From: Robiginitomaculum antarcticum DSM 21748
Lineage (GTDB): Bacteria > Pseudomonadota > Alphaproteobacteria > Caulobacterales > Maricaulaceae
Reading direction: 5' to 3'
DNA: 64,000 nucleotides
Assembly (NCBI RefSeq): GCF_000365025.1
Contig: NZ_KB823011.1
Span: 1,260,621-1,324,620, forward strand
The notes under the pieces are model-generated. The model was given only the letters and a program-made list of their open reading frames with translations, was not told the DNA's origin and did not search any database. The position numbers and the translations under genes are program-made. Below are positions 54,367 to 63,954 of the stretch, one piece after another. Each line of letters opens with the position of its first letter. The first letter of the stretch is position 1.

Positions 54367-54942
54367 ATGGATGCGGTACACACTAAAATGTCCGACGGAC
54401 GTGATCTTTGTCTGCGGCCCTTAAATAATGCGGACGCTCCATTGATCGAAGCTGGAATAATGGCTCTATCGGATCGGTCCCGATACTTTCGGTTTTTCTC
54501 TAGCTTTAAGCAAGCGCCGCAATCTGTCTTAGACAAGCTTATCACATTTGAGGGGAAAAATCATTTAGCGTGGGGCGCGGTAGACTCCAGTCTTGATACA
54601 AAACCTGCCATTGCCGCCGCGCATATCATCCGCGCGGATTACTTACCGTATTCCAGAGGGGATTTTGCAATTGCCGTCTTGGATGATTATCACGACCAAG
54701 GCATTGCCCGAGCTATCATCGCGTGTTTATTCTCCGAGGCCGTTGATAAAGGTTTTACCCACGTCGAACTGGATGTCCTGAGCGAGAATGCAGCCGGACT
54801 ATCTCTTTTCCGGTGGTTGGGAGGCGTTTCATTAAATTCTGTTACACATGTCAGACATATGGAAATCGAACTTAGGCCGGCATTGCGCATATTAAAACAA
54901 TCTCCGAGTGTCACCTTAGAGGCCGTTTTTAAAGCGTTTTAG
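54367..54942 (+). CDS. GNAT family N-acetyltransferase
   Basis: 191 residues. The core G-D-F-A-I-A-V-L-D-D-Y-H-D-Q-G-I-A-R-A-I-I (acetyl-CoA loop Q-G-I-A) and V-E-L-D-V-L-S-E-N are typical. Similar to stress-related GNAT domains that follow acyl-CoA ligase modules, but here it stands alone. Substrate unknown. Confidence 0.85.
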   Translation: MDAVHTKMSDGRDLCLRPLNNADAPLIEAGIMALSDRSRYFRFFSSFKQAPQSVLDKLITFEGKNHLAWGAVDSSLDTKPAIAAAHIIRADYLPYSRGDFAIAVLDDYHDQGIARAIIACLFSEAVDKGFTHVELDVLSENAAGLSLFRWLGGVSLNSVTHVRHMEIELRPALRILKQSPSVTLEAVFKAF

Positions 54943-55030
54943 AGTTTAAAATTGTCTCACGTTTAAACCAAAACCATAAGATCGGCCTTCGCCGCTATGA
55001 AGATCTGAATTTGCGAACCTGCTACCGAAT

Positions 55031-55498
55031 TTATACTACTGGCCTGCTCACCATGAGCCAGACGATAGCCAGAACGGCAAAAAAGGCAGGGAAACCACTC
55101 ATGAACCATATGCGGTATAGACGAAAATAACGTTCGGGCAGTGCCTCTGCATTTTCGTCAGCCGTTTTGGCTATATTTCTAAGCTGATGTTGTATCCACA
55201 CAACAGGTAACCAAAAGACACCGACCAAAACATACAGCAGGAGAGACCAAAGAACCCATCCCTCCAGCAGAGGCCAGCCTATTTTCCGGGCAAGCAAAAT
55301 GCCTGTAATGGGTTGGATAATAACGGCAGAGGTGGTGAAAACCCAATCGGCGATGACAACGTATTTGCCTGTATGGGCTATAATTTTTGTGTCGCGTGTC
55401 CGGTGCGCCATAACCATAAAAAAAGCAATGCCTGCGCCTGTCCCGAGAAGAACGGTTGCGCCTATGACATGGGCCCATCGTAAAAAATCAACCCACAT
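55031..55498 (-). CDS. DUF2269 family membrane protein
   Basis: 155 residues with four helices. H-V-I-G-A-T-V-L-L-G-T-G near the start, and R-P-V-V at the end, match DUF2269, a predicted integral protein of unknown role. It begins one base after the stop of the SDR-DoxX gene, a recurring genomic pairing. Confidence 0.82.
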   Translation of the reverse strand: MWVDFLRWAHVIGATVLLGTGAGIAFFMVMAHRTRDTKIIAHTGKYVVIADWVFTTSAVIIQPITGILLARKIGWPLLEGWVLWSLLLYVLVGVFWLPVVWIQHQLRNIAKTADENAEALPERYFRLYRIWFMSGFPAFFAVLAIVWLMVSRPVV

Positions 55499-55499
55499 A

Positions 55500-56792
55500 T
55501 CAACGGTCTTCCATTAAAGTGGCAATGACGAGTGCTAAAGCCATGACGGGGAAAACTTTCACCATAGGCCCTAGAGGGTCAGCCCATAAATGCGGCGTGA
55601 AATATACGCTCGCAGCGAGGTAACTTGCAGATACAAAAACAGAGGCAAAACAGGCAAAGCGCGTCAGGGGGCGAAACAATAATGCCGCGCCGATTAAAAT
55701 GTCGGCTGATGCGCCTAGCCAAACAAATAAATATGAGAGGGTCTCAGGCATGACATCTTCAAGCTTTGCGGTAGCTTCAGTATGTTGCGCAAATCCAATG
55801 ATACCTGAGGTTATCCAAAACCCAGCCAGCGTCAGTATTAAAAAAGGAAAAATGAGCATGACCCGCGCGTAAATACGTTCCTGTATTGTTGAGGGGAGAT
55901 CATTTAAAGTCTGAGCTAATGTTTTGTTGGCCTTATTAGATAGGTCTTGCCACGATTTTGCATCACCCGTGACTCCATTTGCTAAAACGGTAAGTGACGT
56001 CGTTCGAAGTGCGGAGCGCCATCCCAACCACCCTGCTAAATCTGCGAAACGTGCGATAGATTTTCCGACCCAAAAAGGGAGTAACCAGACGGCTTTGGCG
56101 GGCGTGAACCCCAACCAAGCCCGAATACCCAAGGTAAGGTCCAGCAAAGTTTGGGGATTTTCTTCCACAAGATCTACATCTACGGAAATGATGCGCTCAT
56201 TTATGGCGATAGACACGGCATCGGCCACATCCTCAATAGACACGGTTTGGATCGGAGTCTTAGACATCAAAATGGGTTGAATATATGGAAAAGCGGCGAG
56301 TGTACGTATGAGGCTTGTTCCGCCATAGGCGTGAGGTGCGATCACAAGTCCGGGTCTAAAAATTGTCCAATCAAGCGTACTGTCTTTCAAAAAATTATCA
56401 GCAGCGGCCTTGGTTTTATAAAATAGTGTTGAGGAACTTATATCAGCGCCCGGGGCGGATATTTGGACAAAGCGGTTTACGCCTGTCTGTTCACAGGCCT
56501 TAATTAAGGCAATAATTGCATCCTGCTGCAGCGTTTTAATATTATCAGAAAGTCCATTTTGCAACGCGCCAGAGGCATTTACGACGATATCAATTTGATC
56601 GAGATGGTCATGCCAGCTTTCCGGCTGCGTCAGGGTCGAAATATCAGCCCCTATCCAGTTTGCGTAAGGTATAAGGGTCATCCCTTTTTGCGCCGACCTC
56701 GCCAACCCTGTAACGGCATGGCCATCGCGGATAAGCTTCTTTGTTATGGCCGAGCCGATAAGCCCGTATCCACCTAGAACAAGAACTCTCAT
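55500..56792 (-). CDS. NAD(P)-binding SDR fused to a DoxX-like membrane domain
   Basis: About 430 residues. An N-terminal Rossmann domain (V-L-V-L-G-G-Y-G-L-I-G-S-A-I, then an atypical-SDR core) is joined to C-terminal helices of the DoxX-like type (about 300-430). I chose ATG at 56792 because GAAGGT lies 5 bases upstream; 56807 or 56849 are possible. The redox cofactor and substrate are unknown. Coupled to the DUF2269 gene. Confidence 0.85.
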   Translation of the reverse strand: MRVLVLGGYGLIGSAITKKLIRDGHAVTGLARSAQKGMTLIPYANWIGADISTLTQPESWHDHLDQIDIVVNASGALQNGLSDNIKTLQQDAIIALIKACEQTGVNRFVQISAPGADISSSTLFYKTKAAADNFLKDSTLDWTIFRPGLVIAPHAYGGTSLIRTLAAFPYIQPILMSKTPIQTVSIEDVADAVSIAINERIISVDVDLVEENPQTLLDLTLGIRAWLGFTPAKAVWLLPFWVGKSIARFADLAGWLGWRSALRTTSLTVLANGVTGDAKSWQDLSNKANKTLAQTLNDLPSTIQERIYARVMLIFPFLILTLAGFWITSGIIGFAQHTEATAKLEDVMPETLSYLFVWLGASADILIGAALLFRPLTRFACFASVFVSASYLAASVYFTPHLWADPLGPMVKVFPVMALALVIATLMEDR

Positions 56793-56874
56793 ATGACCTT
56801 CAGACATTATTAGATTGGCCTTATGTTGGCTTAATAAGCGAGAAAACATTATTTAACTTGCTTCGCGTTAATCC

Positions 56875-57795
56875 CTAAATGCTCAACTCTTCAATCGCCA
56901 GAGCGCTTAGGGATTTGATCTCGGCTTTGCCCGTTTTCATATGCCGGCGCGCCGTCAGGTCCATCAACCCGCCGACGCCGCACATGCTCATAATGTGGCT
57001 GCCGTCTTCGGCGTTCACCATAATATGAACTAATGTTCGTACATTCTCAGTCACGGCCTGAATGCCACTGTAAAAATCATAGGCCTGACCGGGCAGGGCG
57101 TCGGGGCCGAAGGCCAGCCGCGCTTCAAGCAAGGCGCCGCTGATCTTGCCGTAATTATCGGCATCATAATTCTCCGGCCAGGCCTGATCGAAATGCCCGA
57201 CCGTCGAGGTCACGCGTCCGAACAGAGCGGGCTGGGCGATACGGCCAAAGCTGTCGGCTTCTTCGGGAAGAAAGACGCCCGTGCCAATATAATTTTGTCC
57301 CCATGCTTTGACTTGCTCAGCATCCGGGCGCTGCGGCGCAGCGTTCAAATCGACGCCGCGCGGGCGCGCGAAATCGGGCAGGGTTGTCATATTGCCTTGT
57401 GCGGCGTCGCGGGTGCGCTGCGGCCACTCAAATAGCCCTAATGTGCGCTGCGAAATATGCTCGACAGTCTCGCGCAGAGTGGCGGCGGGGCGACCGTCAA
57501 CATGATACATGATATGCAAAATATCCGCGCCGTGATCGGACAGGGCCAAGACGCCGGAGCGGATGAGCAGCGGCGCGCCGGGCCGCGCTTCGGCCAGATA
57601 ACGGATATGGCAGTCGGTCGGGCGGATTTGTGATGTTGCGCCGTACTCAACGGCTTCAGGTAAGTTCAGCGTATAGGCAAAGCGCGCCCGCGCCTGAGCG
57701 AATTTATAGACATAGTGGCGCATATTCATGTGGCCCAGCTCGTCACATTCCCACGCGCTACACTCCCCTACCCATGTCAGCGGCATCGGCTCCAT
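56875..57795 (-). CDS. acyl-CoA thioesterase-like protein, double hot-dog
   Basis: 306 residues. Two hot-dog regions: W-E-C-D-E-L-G-H-M-N-M-R-H-Y-V-Y at the start (4HBT motif with the catalytic Asp region) and a second related half. It likely hydrolyses acyl-CoA; chain-length preference cannot be read. It begins 2 bases after the Zur gene and shares its transcript. Confidence 0.8.
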   Translation of the reverse strand: MEPMPLTWVGECSAWECDELGHMNMRHYVYKFAQARARFAYTLNLPEAVEYGATSQIRPTDCHIRYLAEARPGAPLLIRSGVLALSDHGADILHIMYHVDGRPAATLRETVEHISQRTLGLFEWPQRTRDAAQGNMTTLPDFARPRGVDLNAAPQRPDAEQVKAWGQNYIGTGVFLPEEADSFGRIAQPALFGRVTSTVGHFDQAWPENYDADNYGKISGALLEARLAFGPDALPGQAYDFYSGIQAVTENVRTLVHIMVNAEDGSHIMSMCGVGGLMDLTARRHMKTGKAEIKSLSALAIEELSI

Positions 57796-57797
57796 AA

Positions 57798-58286
57798 TTA
57801 CGCTGCAGCGCAGTCAGGACAAATTCCGTAATGTTCCACAATGGAGCGTTTGACGGTAAACCCTGCGGGCGGAGTAACACTGTGGTCACTGATGTGGCGC
57901 TCGATTACCTTGTTACAGCTGTCACAAATATAGAATTCCGCGCGGGCATTTTCGTGGACATGGTCACAGACGACATAGGCATTTAGCGCTTCGACGCGGT
58001 GGATGAGCCCAAGTTTGGACAGAAATTCCAGCGCACGGTATATAGTCGGCGGTCGTGGTGAGCCGTAATCGGGATGCAATCGATCCAAAAGGTCATAGGC
58101 TTTGACGGGTTCTTGGGTGTTAACGATTAACTCGAAAATATGAGAGCGTAGCGGCGTGAACCTTTCACCAGCTGCGTCGCAAATCGATTTGGCTATCGCT
58201 AAATGGTGATCCAGATCCCCGGGAGCGCAATCATCATCATGGTTGTGCGACTCCTTTATGTGGGCAGGGTGTTGTTGCGTGCTCAT
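57798..58286 (-). CDS. zur: Fur-family zinc uptake regulator (Zur-like)
   Basis: 162 residues from an ATG with AGGAAAG upstream. The N-terminal tail is His/Asp rich (H-P-A-H-I-K-E-S-H-N-H-D-D-D-C). The winged helix contains R-P-P-T-I-Y-R-A-L-E-F-L, and Cys pairs C121/C124 and C156/C159 hold the structural zinc. The overall layout fits Zur better than Fur. It represses zinc uptake genes when zinc is ample. Confidence 0.87.
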   Translation of the reverse strand: MSTQQHPAHIKESHNHDDDCAPGDLDHHLAIAKSICDAAGERFTPLRSHIFELIVNTQEPVKAYDLLDRLHPDYGSPRPPTIYRALEFLSKLGLIHRVEALNAYVVCDHVHENARAEFYICDSCNKVIERHISDHSVTPPAGFTVKRSIVEHYGICPDCAAA

Positions 58287-58459
58287 GAATCTTTCCTGTG
58301 ATTTGATTGTCTTTATCACAGGCGGCGGGGCTTGCGCCACCCTTGTGCGTCGCAATTATATCGCGGCTTGAGAATAGCCCTTATATCCGCTAAGAGCGCG
58401 CGAGAATTCCGGCAGGACAGGCCTGCCACCACCAAAACAAATAAGTCATAGGACCCATC

Positions 58460-59242
58460 ATGGCCAAAGCCCCCGAAAGTACCGGCATTACCGGAAACGT
58501 TCTCCTTTATAAAAACCCGAAACCGCTAACCAAAGAGGCGCATAGCAAAATGGGCGTTTCTGCCAAACCGCAGCCCTTTGACTTTTTGCGCAAATCCCAC
58601 TTTGTTCCTATTACCGCTCCTGAATTCGGCGCGGCAGCAAATAGCTACCCGATCATTTTTGCCGGCGCGAATAAGAACCCGCTGGCCGTTATGGGTATTC
58701 GCGGTGAAGAAAACCTTTTCGTACAAGAGGACGGTCAATTTAACCCTGATTATTATATGCCTGCTTTTGCACGCCGCTATCCCTTTGTCCTGGCCGGTGA
58801 CGAAGCCAATAACCGCTTCGTTGTCTGCGTCGACGAACAAGCGGATTGTGTGGTTAAGAAAAATCCCGAGCGCCCTTTCTTTGAAGGCGACCAATTATCC
58901 GCGTTCACCCAGGAAGCCTTTGAGTTCCTCCAAGCGTTTGAGCGTGACCGCCGCGCGACCGAAGAAATGATCAAAATTTTCAACGAGCATGATTTGTTCG
59001 AACAAAAAGAAATGAATTTCCAAGGCAATAATGCTGATGGGTCGCTCGCGGAAAAACAAAAAATCGCTGAATATTTCGCGATCACCGAAGAGCGCTTGAA
59101 AAAGCTTGATGACGCGACATTGCGTTTATTCTCTGACCGCGGTTACCTTGCCGTTGCTTATGCGCACATCCTGTCCCTATCCAACTGGCAGCGTTTAGTA
59201 AATATCACGCTTCGCAAGATTTCCGACGAGCAAAAAGCGTAA
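58460..59242 (+). CDS. SapC family protein
   Basis: 260 residues. F-L-R-K-S-H-F-V-P-I-T-A-P-E-F, Y-P-I-I-F-A-G and A-R-R-Y-P-F-V-L-A-G are the SapC signature. Related proteins are S-layer-associated in Campylobacter; the alphaproteobacterial ones are of unknown role. Terminated by the hairpin at 59281-59314. Confidence 0.9.
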   Translation: MAKAPESTGITGNVLLYKNPKPLTKEAHSKMGVSAKPQPFDFLRKSHFVPITAPEFGAAANSYPIIFAGANKNPLAVMGIRGEENLFVQEDGQFNPDYYMPAFARRYPFVLAGDEANNRFVVCVDEQADCVVKKNPERPFFEGDQLSAFTQEAFEFLQAFERDRRATEEMIKIFNEHDLFEQKEMNFQGNNADGSLAEKQKIAEYFAITEERLKKLDDATLRLFSDRGYLAVAYAHILSLSNWQRLVNITLRKISDEQKA

Positions 59243-59280
59243 GCTCTTGATATAGGGCCGAAACATTCGGCATTTTATTT

Positions 59281-59314
59281 AACCCGGTTTGCGTATCTGC
59301 AGGCCGGGTTTTTT
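59281..59314 (+). terminator. Rho-independent terminator after the SapC gene
   Basis: AACCCGG and CCGGGTT pair around a 16-base loop, followed by TTTT. It isolates the SapC gene from the DsbD-like gene. Confidence 0.75.
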
Positions 59315-59405
59315 ATGCGCCCCGCATTATTACAATGCGTTTATGGGGCGTAATACCCTATTGAGAATTTGGCCTTAGCTTATATGAGATAGCTTAGGAG
59401 CCTGT

Positions 59406-61520
59406 ATGCGTCACATGTCAAAATTAGTATTATGCTGGCTGATCGCCATGACCGTCTTTACGCCTGTCTATGCGGCAGAGACATCCGGCGTCGAGATTGA
59501 TGAATCGCGCGTGACTGTTGTGACAGATCACGATGTCATCGCGCCGGGGCAAAGTTTCTACATGGCTGTGCAATGGGCGATGGAGCCGGGCTGGCATGTC
59601 TATTGGAAAAATCCCGGCGATAGCGGGGAGAGCCTGCAAATAGATCTGGACCCGCGCACTGCGTTTATGGCCGGAGAGATCATCTGGGCGACGCCCAAAG
59701 CCGTGGCGACAGGGCCTATTATAAATTACGGCTATGAAGGCCGCGCGCTCTTTCCGGTATTAATTACGGCGTCAGAGGATTCAGTGCCCGGCGAGACACT
59801 GACCCTGTCCGGCTCCGCCTACGCGCTGGTCTGCGCCGAGATATGCATTCCGCGCACCGTGCCTTTTTCTCTGTCGCTCCGTGTTGGAGAGCCGCAGATT
59901 GATAATCGCTGGCAAAATAATATCGAACGCACGTTAAAAAAAGTGCCGCCGCCCAGCGCGGCCAAAGCCAGCGCCTATTTGGATGATGGCGCGCTGTTCG
60001 TTGATGTTGCGGATATGGAGCTCGCTGACGGCGTTATCGAAGACGCCTATATTTTCCCCGATGAGCCCAGCTTTATTTCCCCCAGCGACGCGCAGCAAAT
60101 CACCCTTGGCCCGCAAGGCTTGCGCGCACGCCTCGTGCCGGGATATAAAACCGAAAACGGAGTTGAGTCCGAGATCCCGTTCATTCTCGCCTTTACCCAA
60201 GACGGTGAGTATAAAGGCGTGCACCTCACGGCAAAACCGGGCCCGCCGCTTGACGTCGGTCTCGCCGTCATCCCCTCTGCATCGACAATTGCAGGCGGAG
60301 AGATTAGCCTTCTGATCGCCGTGCTATTTGCACTGCTGGGCGGGGTTATTCTCAACCTTATGCCCTGCGTCTTTCCGGTCATCTCTATAAAAATACTATC
60401 ATTTGCCAAATCCGGCGCGATGAGCGCCGCGCAAATCCGCGCTAAAGGCTGGGCCTATGCGGGCGGCGTCTTCGCGACATTTGCTATTTTGGTTGCCATA
60501 TTAATTGTTATCAAATCCACCGGACAGCTTATTGGCTGGGGATTCCAATTTCAAAACCCGGCCATTCCGGCGGTGCTTGCGCTGCTGATGTTTATGATCG
60601 GGTTAAGTCTTCTCGGTGTGTTTGATATCTCCGGACCTTGGCAAAATACCGGGCAGGATTTAACGGCCCGCCGCGGTCTGGGCGGATCTTTTGCGACAGG
60701 CGCGCTAGCCGTTGTCGTGGCAACCCCTTGTACGGCGCCGTTTATGGCAGGCGCAATTGGTTACGCCCTTGCGGCCCCGATGATGAGCATGATCGCCGTA
60801 TTTGCGGCGCTGGCCTTGGGGTTCGCCTTGCCGTTCCTTATTTTGTGCTACGTGCCCAAATTGTTACAAAGCCTGCCTAAGCCCGGGCCTTGGATGAAAA
60901 CCTTTCAAGAAATTTTGGCGTTCCCGATGTTTGCAACCGCCATCTATCTGGCGTGGGTTGTCAGCCAGCAGACAGGCGCGAACGGCGCGGCCAAAGTCTT
61001 AATCGCCATGCTGCTCGCGGGTTTCGGTATATGGCTGCTGCGCCGCACCCATATTGCTTTTAAAGCGCTGGCTATTCTGGCCCTTATTGTAGCCGTAGCA
61101 TTGCCCTTCACACTCGAAACAGACGCCGCTATAGGAACGCTTTCGGCAGATGCCGGCTATGAAAAACTGGTCTGGAGTCCCCAAAAAGTGGCGGAGCTTC
61201 GCGCAGAAGGCCGTGCCGTATTTGTTGATTTCACTGCGGCATGGTGCGTGACCTGCAAGGTTAACGAGAGAGGCGCACTCGCTGACAAAGATGTGGCTGC
61301 GGCGTTTAACGCAACCAACACCGCCTTTCTGGTCGCTGACTGGACTAACCGCGACGATGTTATCGCTGCAGAACTGAAACTGTACGGCCGCGCCGGCGTG
61401 CCGCTTTATCTCTATTTTCCGCCACTGGCGGCCGGGGAGGCGCATGATCCCGCAGGGGCACAGATTCTGCCGCAAGTTCTTTTTTCGGGAAAAGTGATCG
61501 AAATATTACAGGGCGGTTAG
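59406..61520 (+). CDS. DsbD-like thiol:disulfide interchange protein
   Basis: 704 residues. A signal peptide (about 1-23), an N-terminal immunoglobulin-like periplasmic region (about 25-285), an eight-helix membrane domain with C321 (N-L-M-P-C-V-F-P-V) and C442 (V-A-T-P-C-T-A-P-F), and a C-terminal thioredoxin domain with C614-x2-C617 (A-W-C-V-T-C-K). It relays electrons from cytoplasmic thioredoxin to the periplasm. The N-terminal region differs from E. coli DsbD-alpha (ScsB-like arrangement), so partners may differ. Confidence 0.9.
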   Translation: MRHMSKLVLCWLIAMTVFTPVYAAETSGVEIDESRVTVVTDHDVIAPGQSFYMAVQWAMEPGWHVYWKNPGDSGESLQIDLDPRTAFMAGEIIWATPKAVATGPIINYGYEGRALFPVLITASEDSVPGETLTLSGSAYALVCAEICIPRTVPFSLSLRVGEPQIDNRWQNNIERTLKKVPPPSAAKASAYLDDGALFVDVADMELADGVIEDAYIFPDEPSFISPSDAQQITLGPQGLRARLVPGYKTENGVESEIPFILAFTQDGEYKGVHLTAKPGPPLDVGLAVIPSASTIAGGEISLLIAVLFALLGGVILNLMPCVFPVISIKILSFAKSGAMSAAQIRAKGWAYAGGVFATFAILVAILIVIKSTGQLIGWGFQFQNPAIPAVLALLMFMIGLSLLGVFDISGPWQNTGQDLTARRGLGGSFATGALAVVVATPCTAPFMAGAIGYALAAPMMSMIAVFAALALGFALPFLILCYVPKLLQSLPKPGPWMKTFQEILAFPMFATAIYLAWVVSQQTGANGAAKVLIAMLLAGFGIWLLRRTHIAFKALAILALIVAVALPFTLETDAAIGTLSADAGYEKLVWSPQKVAELRAEGRAVFVDFTAAWCVTCKVNERGALADKDVAAAFNATNTAFLVADWTNRDDVIAAELKLYGRAGVPLYLYFPPLAAGEAHDPAGAQILPQVLFSGKVIEILQGG

Positions 61521-61641
61521 CCTTATCACATTTCGCTTCACGTCTCTGTGAGCCGATTGAACCTTTACGAATATATCGCGTATATAAGGTATATAGCGGG
61601 ATTGTCGGCCCGCACATTTCGTTCAAATCAGGAGAGAGACT

Positions 61642-62250
61642 ATGATCCGTCGCACCTTGCTTGCCTTAACCGCCGCATCCGCAATCGCCATTTCAATCCC
61701 CGCTCTGGCCGCTGTAAAGACAGGCGACGCCGCCCCCGGCTTTACAGCCGTAGACAGTAATGGCGTGTCTCACAGCCTGTCCGATTTTGCGGGTAAAACT
61801 GTTGTCCTTGAATGGACCAATGATGGCTGCCCTTACGTAAAAAAACACTATAATAGCGGCAATATGCAAAAAATTCAAAAAGACGCGACCGATAACGGCG
61901 TCGTCTGGCTTACCGTGATTTCATCGGCTCCCGGCAAACAAGGCTATGTCGACGGCGCAGGCGCCAATACCCTTACGGAAAATTATGGCGCGTTTCCAAC
62001 CGCCGTCCTGCTGGATCCGGCGGGCGATTTGGGCCGTATGTATGACGCTAAAACAACGCCGCATATGTATGTCATCAATGCTGCTGGAAACCTGGTCTAT
62101 CAGGGCGCGATTGACAGCAATCGCAGCTCTGATCCTGCAACTATCCCCGCCGCAACAAATTATGTTTTGGCCGCACTGGACGCAGTAGAAAATGGAGAAA
62201 CCCCGCAGACCATGCAATCCGAAGCCTATGGATGTAGCGTAAAGTATTAA
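61642..62250 (+). CDS. secreted redoxin/AhpC-TSA-like protein
   Basis: 202 residues. A signal peptide cut near A-L-A (residue 23) and a thioredoxin-like fold with W-T-N-D-G-C63-P-Y-V-K-K-H-Y. The active site has one Cys rather than C-x-x-C; C198 near the end might resolve a disulfide. It follows the DsbD-like gene and may be reduced by it. A peroxidase or copper-related role is plausible. Confidence 0.85.
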   Translation: MIRRTLLALTAASAIAISIPALAAVKTGDAAPGFTAVDSNGVSHSLSDFAGKTVVLEWTNDGCPYVKKHYNSGNMQKIQKDATDNGVVWLTVISSAPGKQGYVDGAGANTLTENYGAFPTAVLLDPAGDLGRMYDAKTTPHMYVINAAGNLVYQGAIDSNRSSDPATIPAATNYVLAALDAVENGETPQTMQSEAYGCSVKY

Positions 62251-62307
62251 GAAGAGCTTTTACGTCTCATGACAGCCGATGCTCCTCCCCAAATAAGCAT
62301 CGGCAAA

Positions 62308-62334
62308 ACGGCCCGCCTTACCCCGGCGGGCCGT
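62308..62334 (+). terminator. Rho-independent terminator after the redoxin gene
   Basis: ACGGCCCGCC pairs with GGCGGGCCGT (10 bp) around a 7-base loop. Only a short T stretch follows. It separates the redoxin gene from pgi. Confidence 0.7.
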
Positions 62335-62388
62335 TGACCGTTTGGGAGAATGATTTAAGAGGCAAGCTCATACTTAGGAGCCGCCGCA

Positions 62389-63954
62389 ATGTCGTCAACC
62401 TCACTCAAGAAATCTGAAATCTGGTCTGATATGAAGGCGCGCGGCGCTGCTGGCGGACCCAATATTGCAAATCTGTTTTCGGATAAAGACCGCCTGTCGA
62501 AAATGAGTCTGACCGTGGGTAAGATTTATGCGGATTTCTCCAAACACGCCGTAGATGACGGCACATTTAAAATTTTAATGGATCTTGCCAAAGCCTGTGA
62601 TCTTGATGGATGGCGGACACGTTTTCTTTCGGGAGAGCGCATTAACGTCTCTGAGAATCGCGCCGTATTGCATCCTGCTTTGCGCGGACTTGGCGGTGAT
62701 GCAGGCGTGCAAGAGGCCGTGGCTGATATGCGGGTTCGTATGGCTGAATTTGCGGATCAGATTCGCGAGCAGGGCCGGTTCGAAAACATTGTCCATATCG
62801 GTATTGGCGGCTCCGACCTTGGTCCGCGTCTGGTCGCGGATGGGCTCAAAGCGACAGTAGACGCGCAGCTTAACCTGGTGTTTGCGGAAAATGTAGACGG
62901 CGCGTCGATTAACGATGCTCTGGATGGCCTTGATCCGACAAAGACTATGGTTGTCGTCGTCTCCAAAAGCTTTGGCACGCAAGAGACTAAAATGAACGCC
63001 GACAGTGCGCGCGCTTGGTTAAAGGCCGCAGGCTGTGACCCCGCTGATCACGTCATTGCCGTCTCGGCTAATCGCGAGGGCGCGGTAGAATTTGGTATTG
63101 CGCCGGATAATATTTTCGACTTTTGGGACTGGGTCGGGGGACGGTACTCTGTTTGGTCTGCTGTCGGTCTGTCGCTTCAAATTGCCTATGGCCCTGATGC
63201 CTTTGACGAATTCCTCGGCGGCGCAGCCCTTATGGACGCGCATTTTGCGCAGGCTGACTTCAACAAAAATATGCCCGTTCTGATGGCGTTGATCGGCGTG
63301 TGGAACCGTAACGGTCTGGGCTATGACAGTCTTGCCGTTATTCCCTATTCGCGCCGTCTGCGTAAATTTTCCGCCTTCCTGCAGCAGCTGGAAATGGAGA
63401 GTAACGGCAAAGCTATAGGCCGTGACGGCAAGCCCGCCGGCCAGACTTGCCCTATTATTTGGGGGGATGAAGGCACAAATGGACAACATGCTTTTTTCCA
63501 ATGGCTACACCAAGGCTCGTCCATTGCGCCGGTCGATTTTGTTGCTGTGGCCACGGACCATGAAGGCCGCCCTAATCACCATAAAGCATTGCTCGCCAAT
63601 TGCATTGCACAGTCCGAAGCCCTGATGGTTGGCAAAACCGAAGCCGAAGTGCGCGAAGAGCTTGGCGATCATCCCAAGGCGGATGAGCTTGCACCGCAAA
63701 AGACATTCTTCGGCAACCGCCCCTCAACCACATTGCTGCTTGATGATCTCTCCCCCGAAGCGCTGGGCAGCCTCATTGCGCTCTACGAGCATAAAGTCTT
63801 TGTCCAAGGCGTCATCTGGGGCGTGAACAGCTTTGACCAATGGGGCGTACAACTCGGCAAGGTGCTGGCGACGCAGGTGCTGTCCGATCTGAATGGCGGC
63901 AACGGCAAACATGACCCGAGCACAATGGCGTTAATCGGGCGCTTGAAGACTTAA
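62389..63954 (+). CDS. pgi: glucose-6-phosphate isomerase
   Basis: 521 residues. H-I-G-I-G-G-S-D-L-G-P-R-L-V and D-W-V-G-G-R-Y-S-V-W-S-A-V-G-L-S are PGI signatures; G-S-L-I-A-L-Y-E-H-K-V-F-V-Q-G and Q-W-G-V-Q-L-G-K complete the active site. It interconverts glucose-6-phosphate and fructose-6-phosphate. GGAG precedes the ATG. The last 46 bases of the window after its stop show no feature. Confidence 0.98.
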   Translation: MSSTSLKKSEIWSDMKARGAAGGPNIANLFSDKDRLSKMSLTVGKIYADFSKHAVDDGTFKILMDLAKACDLDGWRTRFLSGERINVSENRAVLHPALRGLGGDAGVQEAVADMRVRMAEFADQIREQGRFENIVHIGIGGSDLGPRLVADGLKATVDAQLNLVFAENVDGASINDALDGLDPTKTMVVVVSKSFGTQETKMNADSARAWLKAAGCDPADHVIAVSANREGAVEFGIAPDNIFDFWDWVGGRYSVWSAVGLSLQIAYGPDAFDEFLGGAALMDAHFAQADFNKNMPVLMALIGVWNRNGLGYDSLAVIPYSRRLRKFSAFLQQLEMESNGKAIGRDGKPAGQTCPIIWGDEGTNGQHAFFQWLHQGSSIAPVDFVAVATDHEGRPNHHKALLANCIAQSEALMVGKTEAEVREELGDHPKADELAPQKTFFGNRPSTTLLLDDLSPEALGSLIALYEHKVFVQGVIWGVNSFDQWGVQLGKVLATQVLSDLNGGNGKHDPSTMALIGRLKT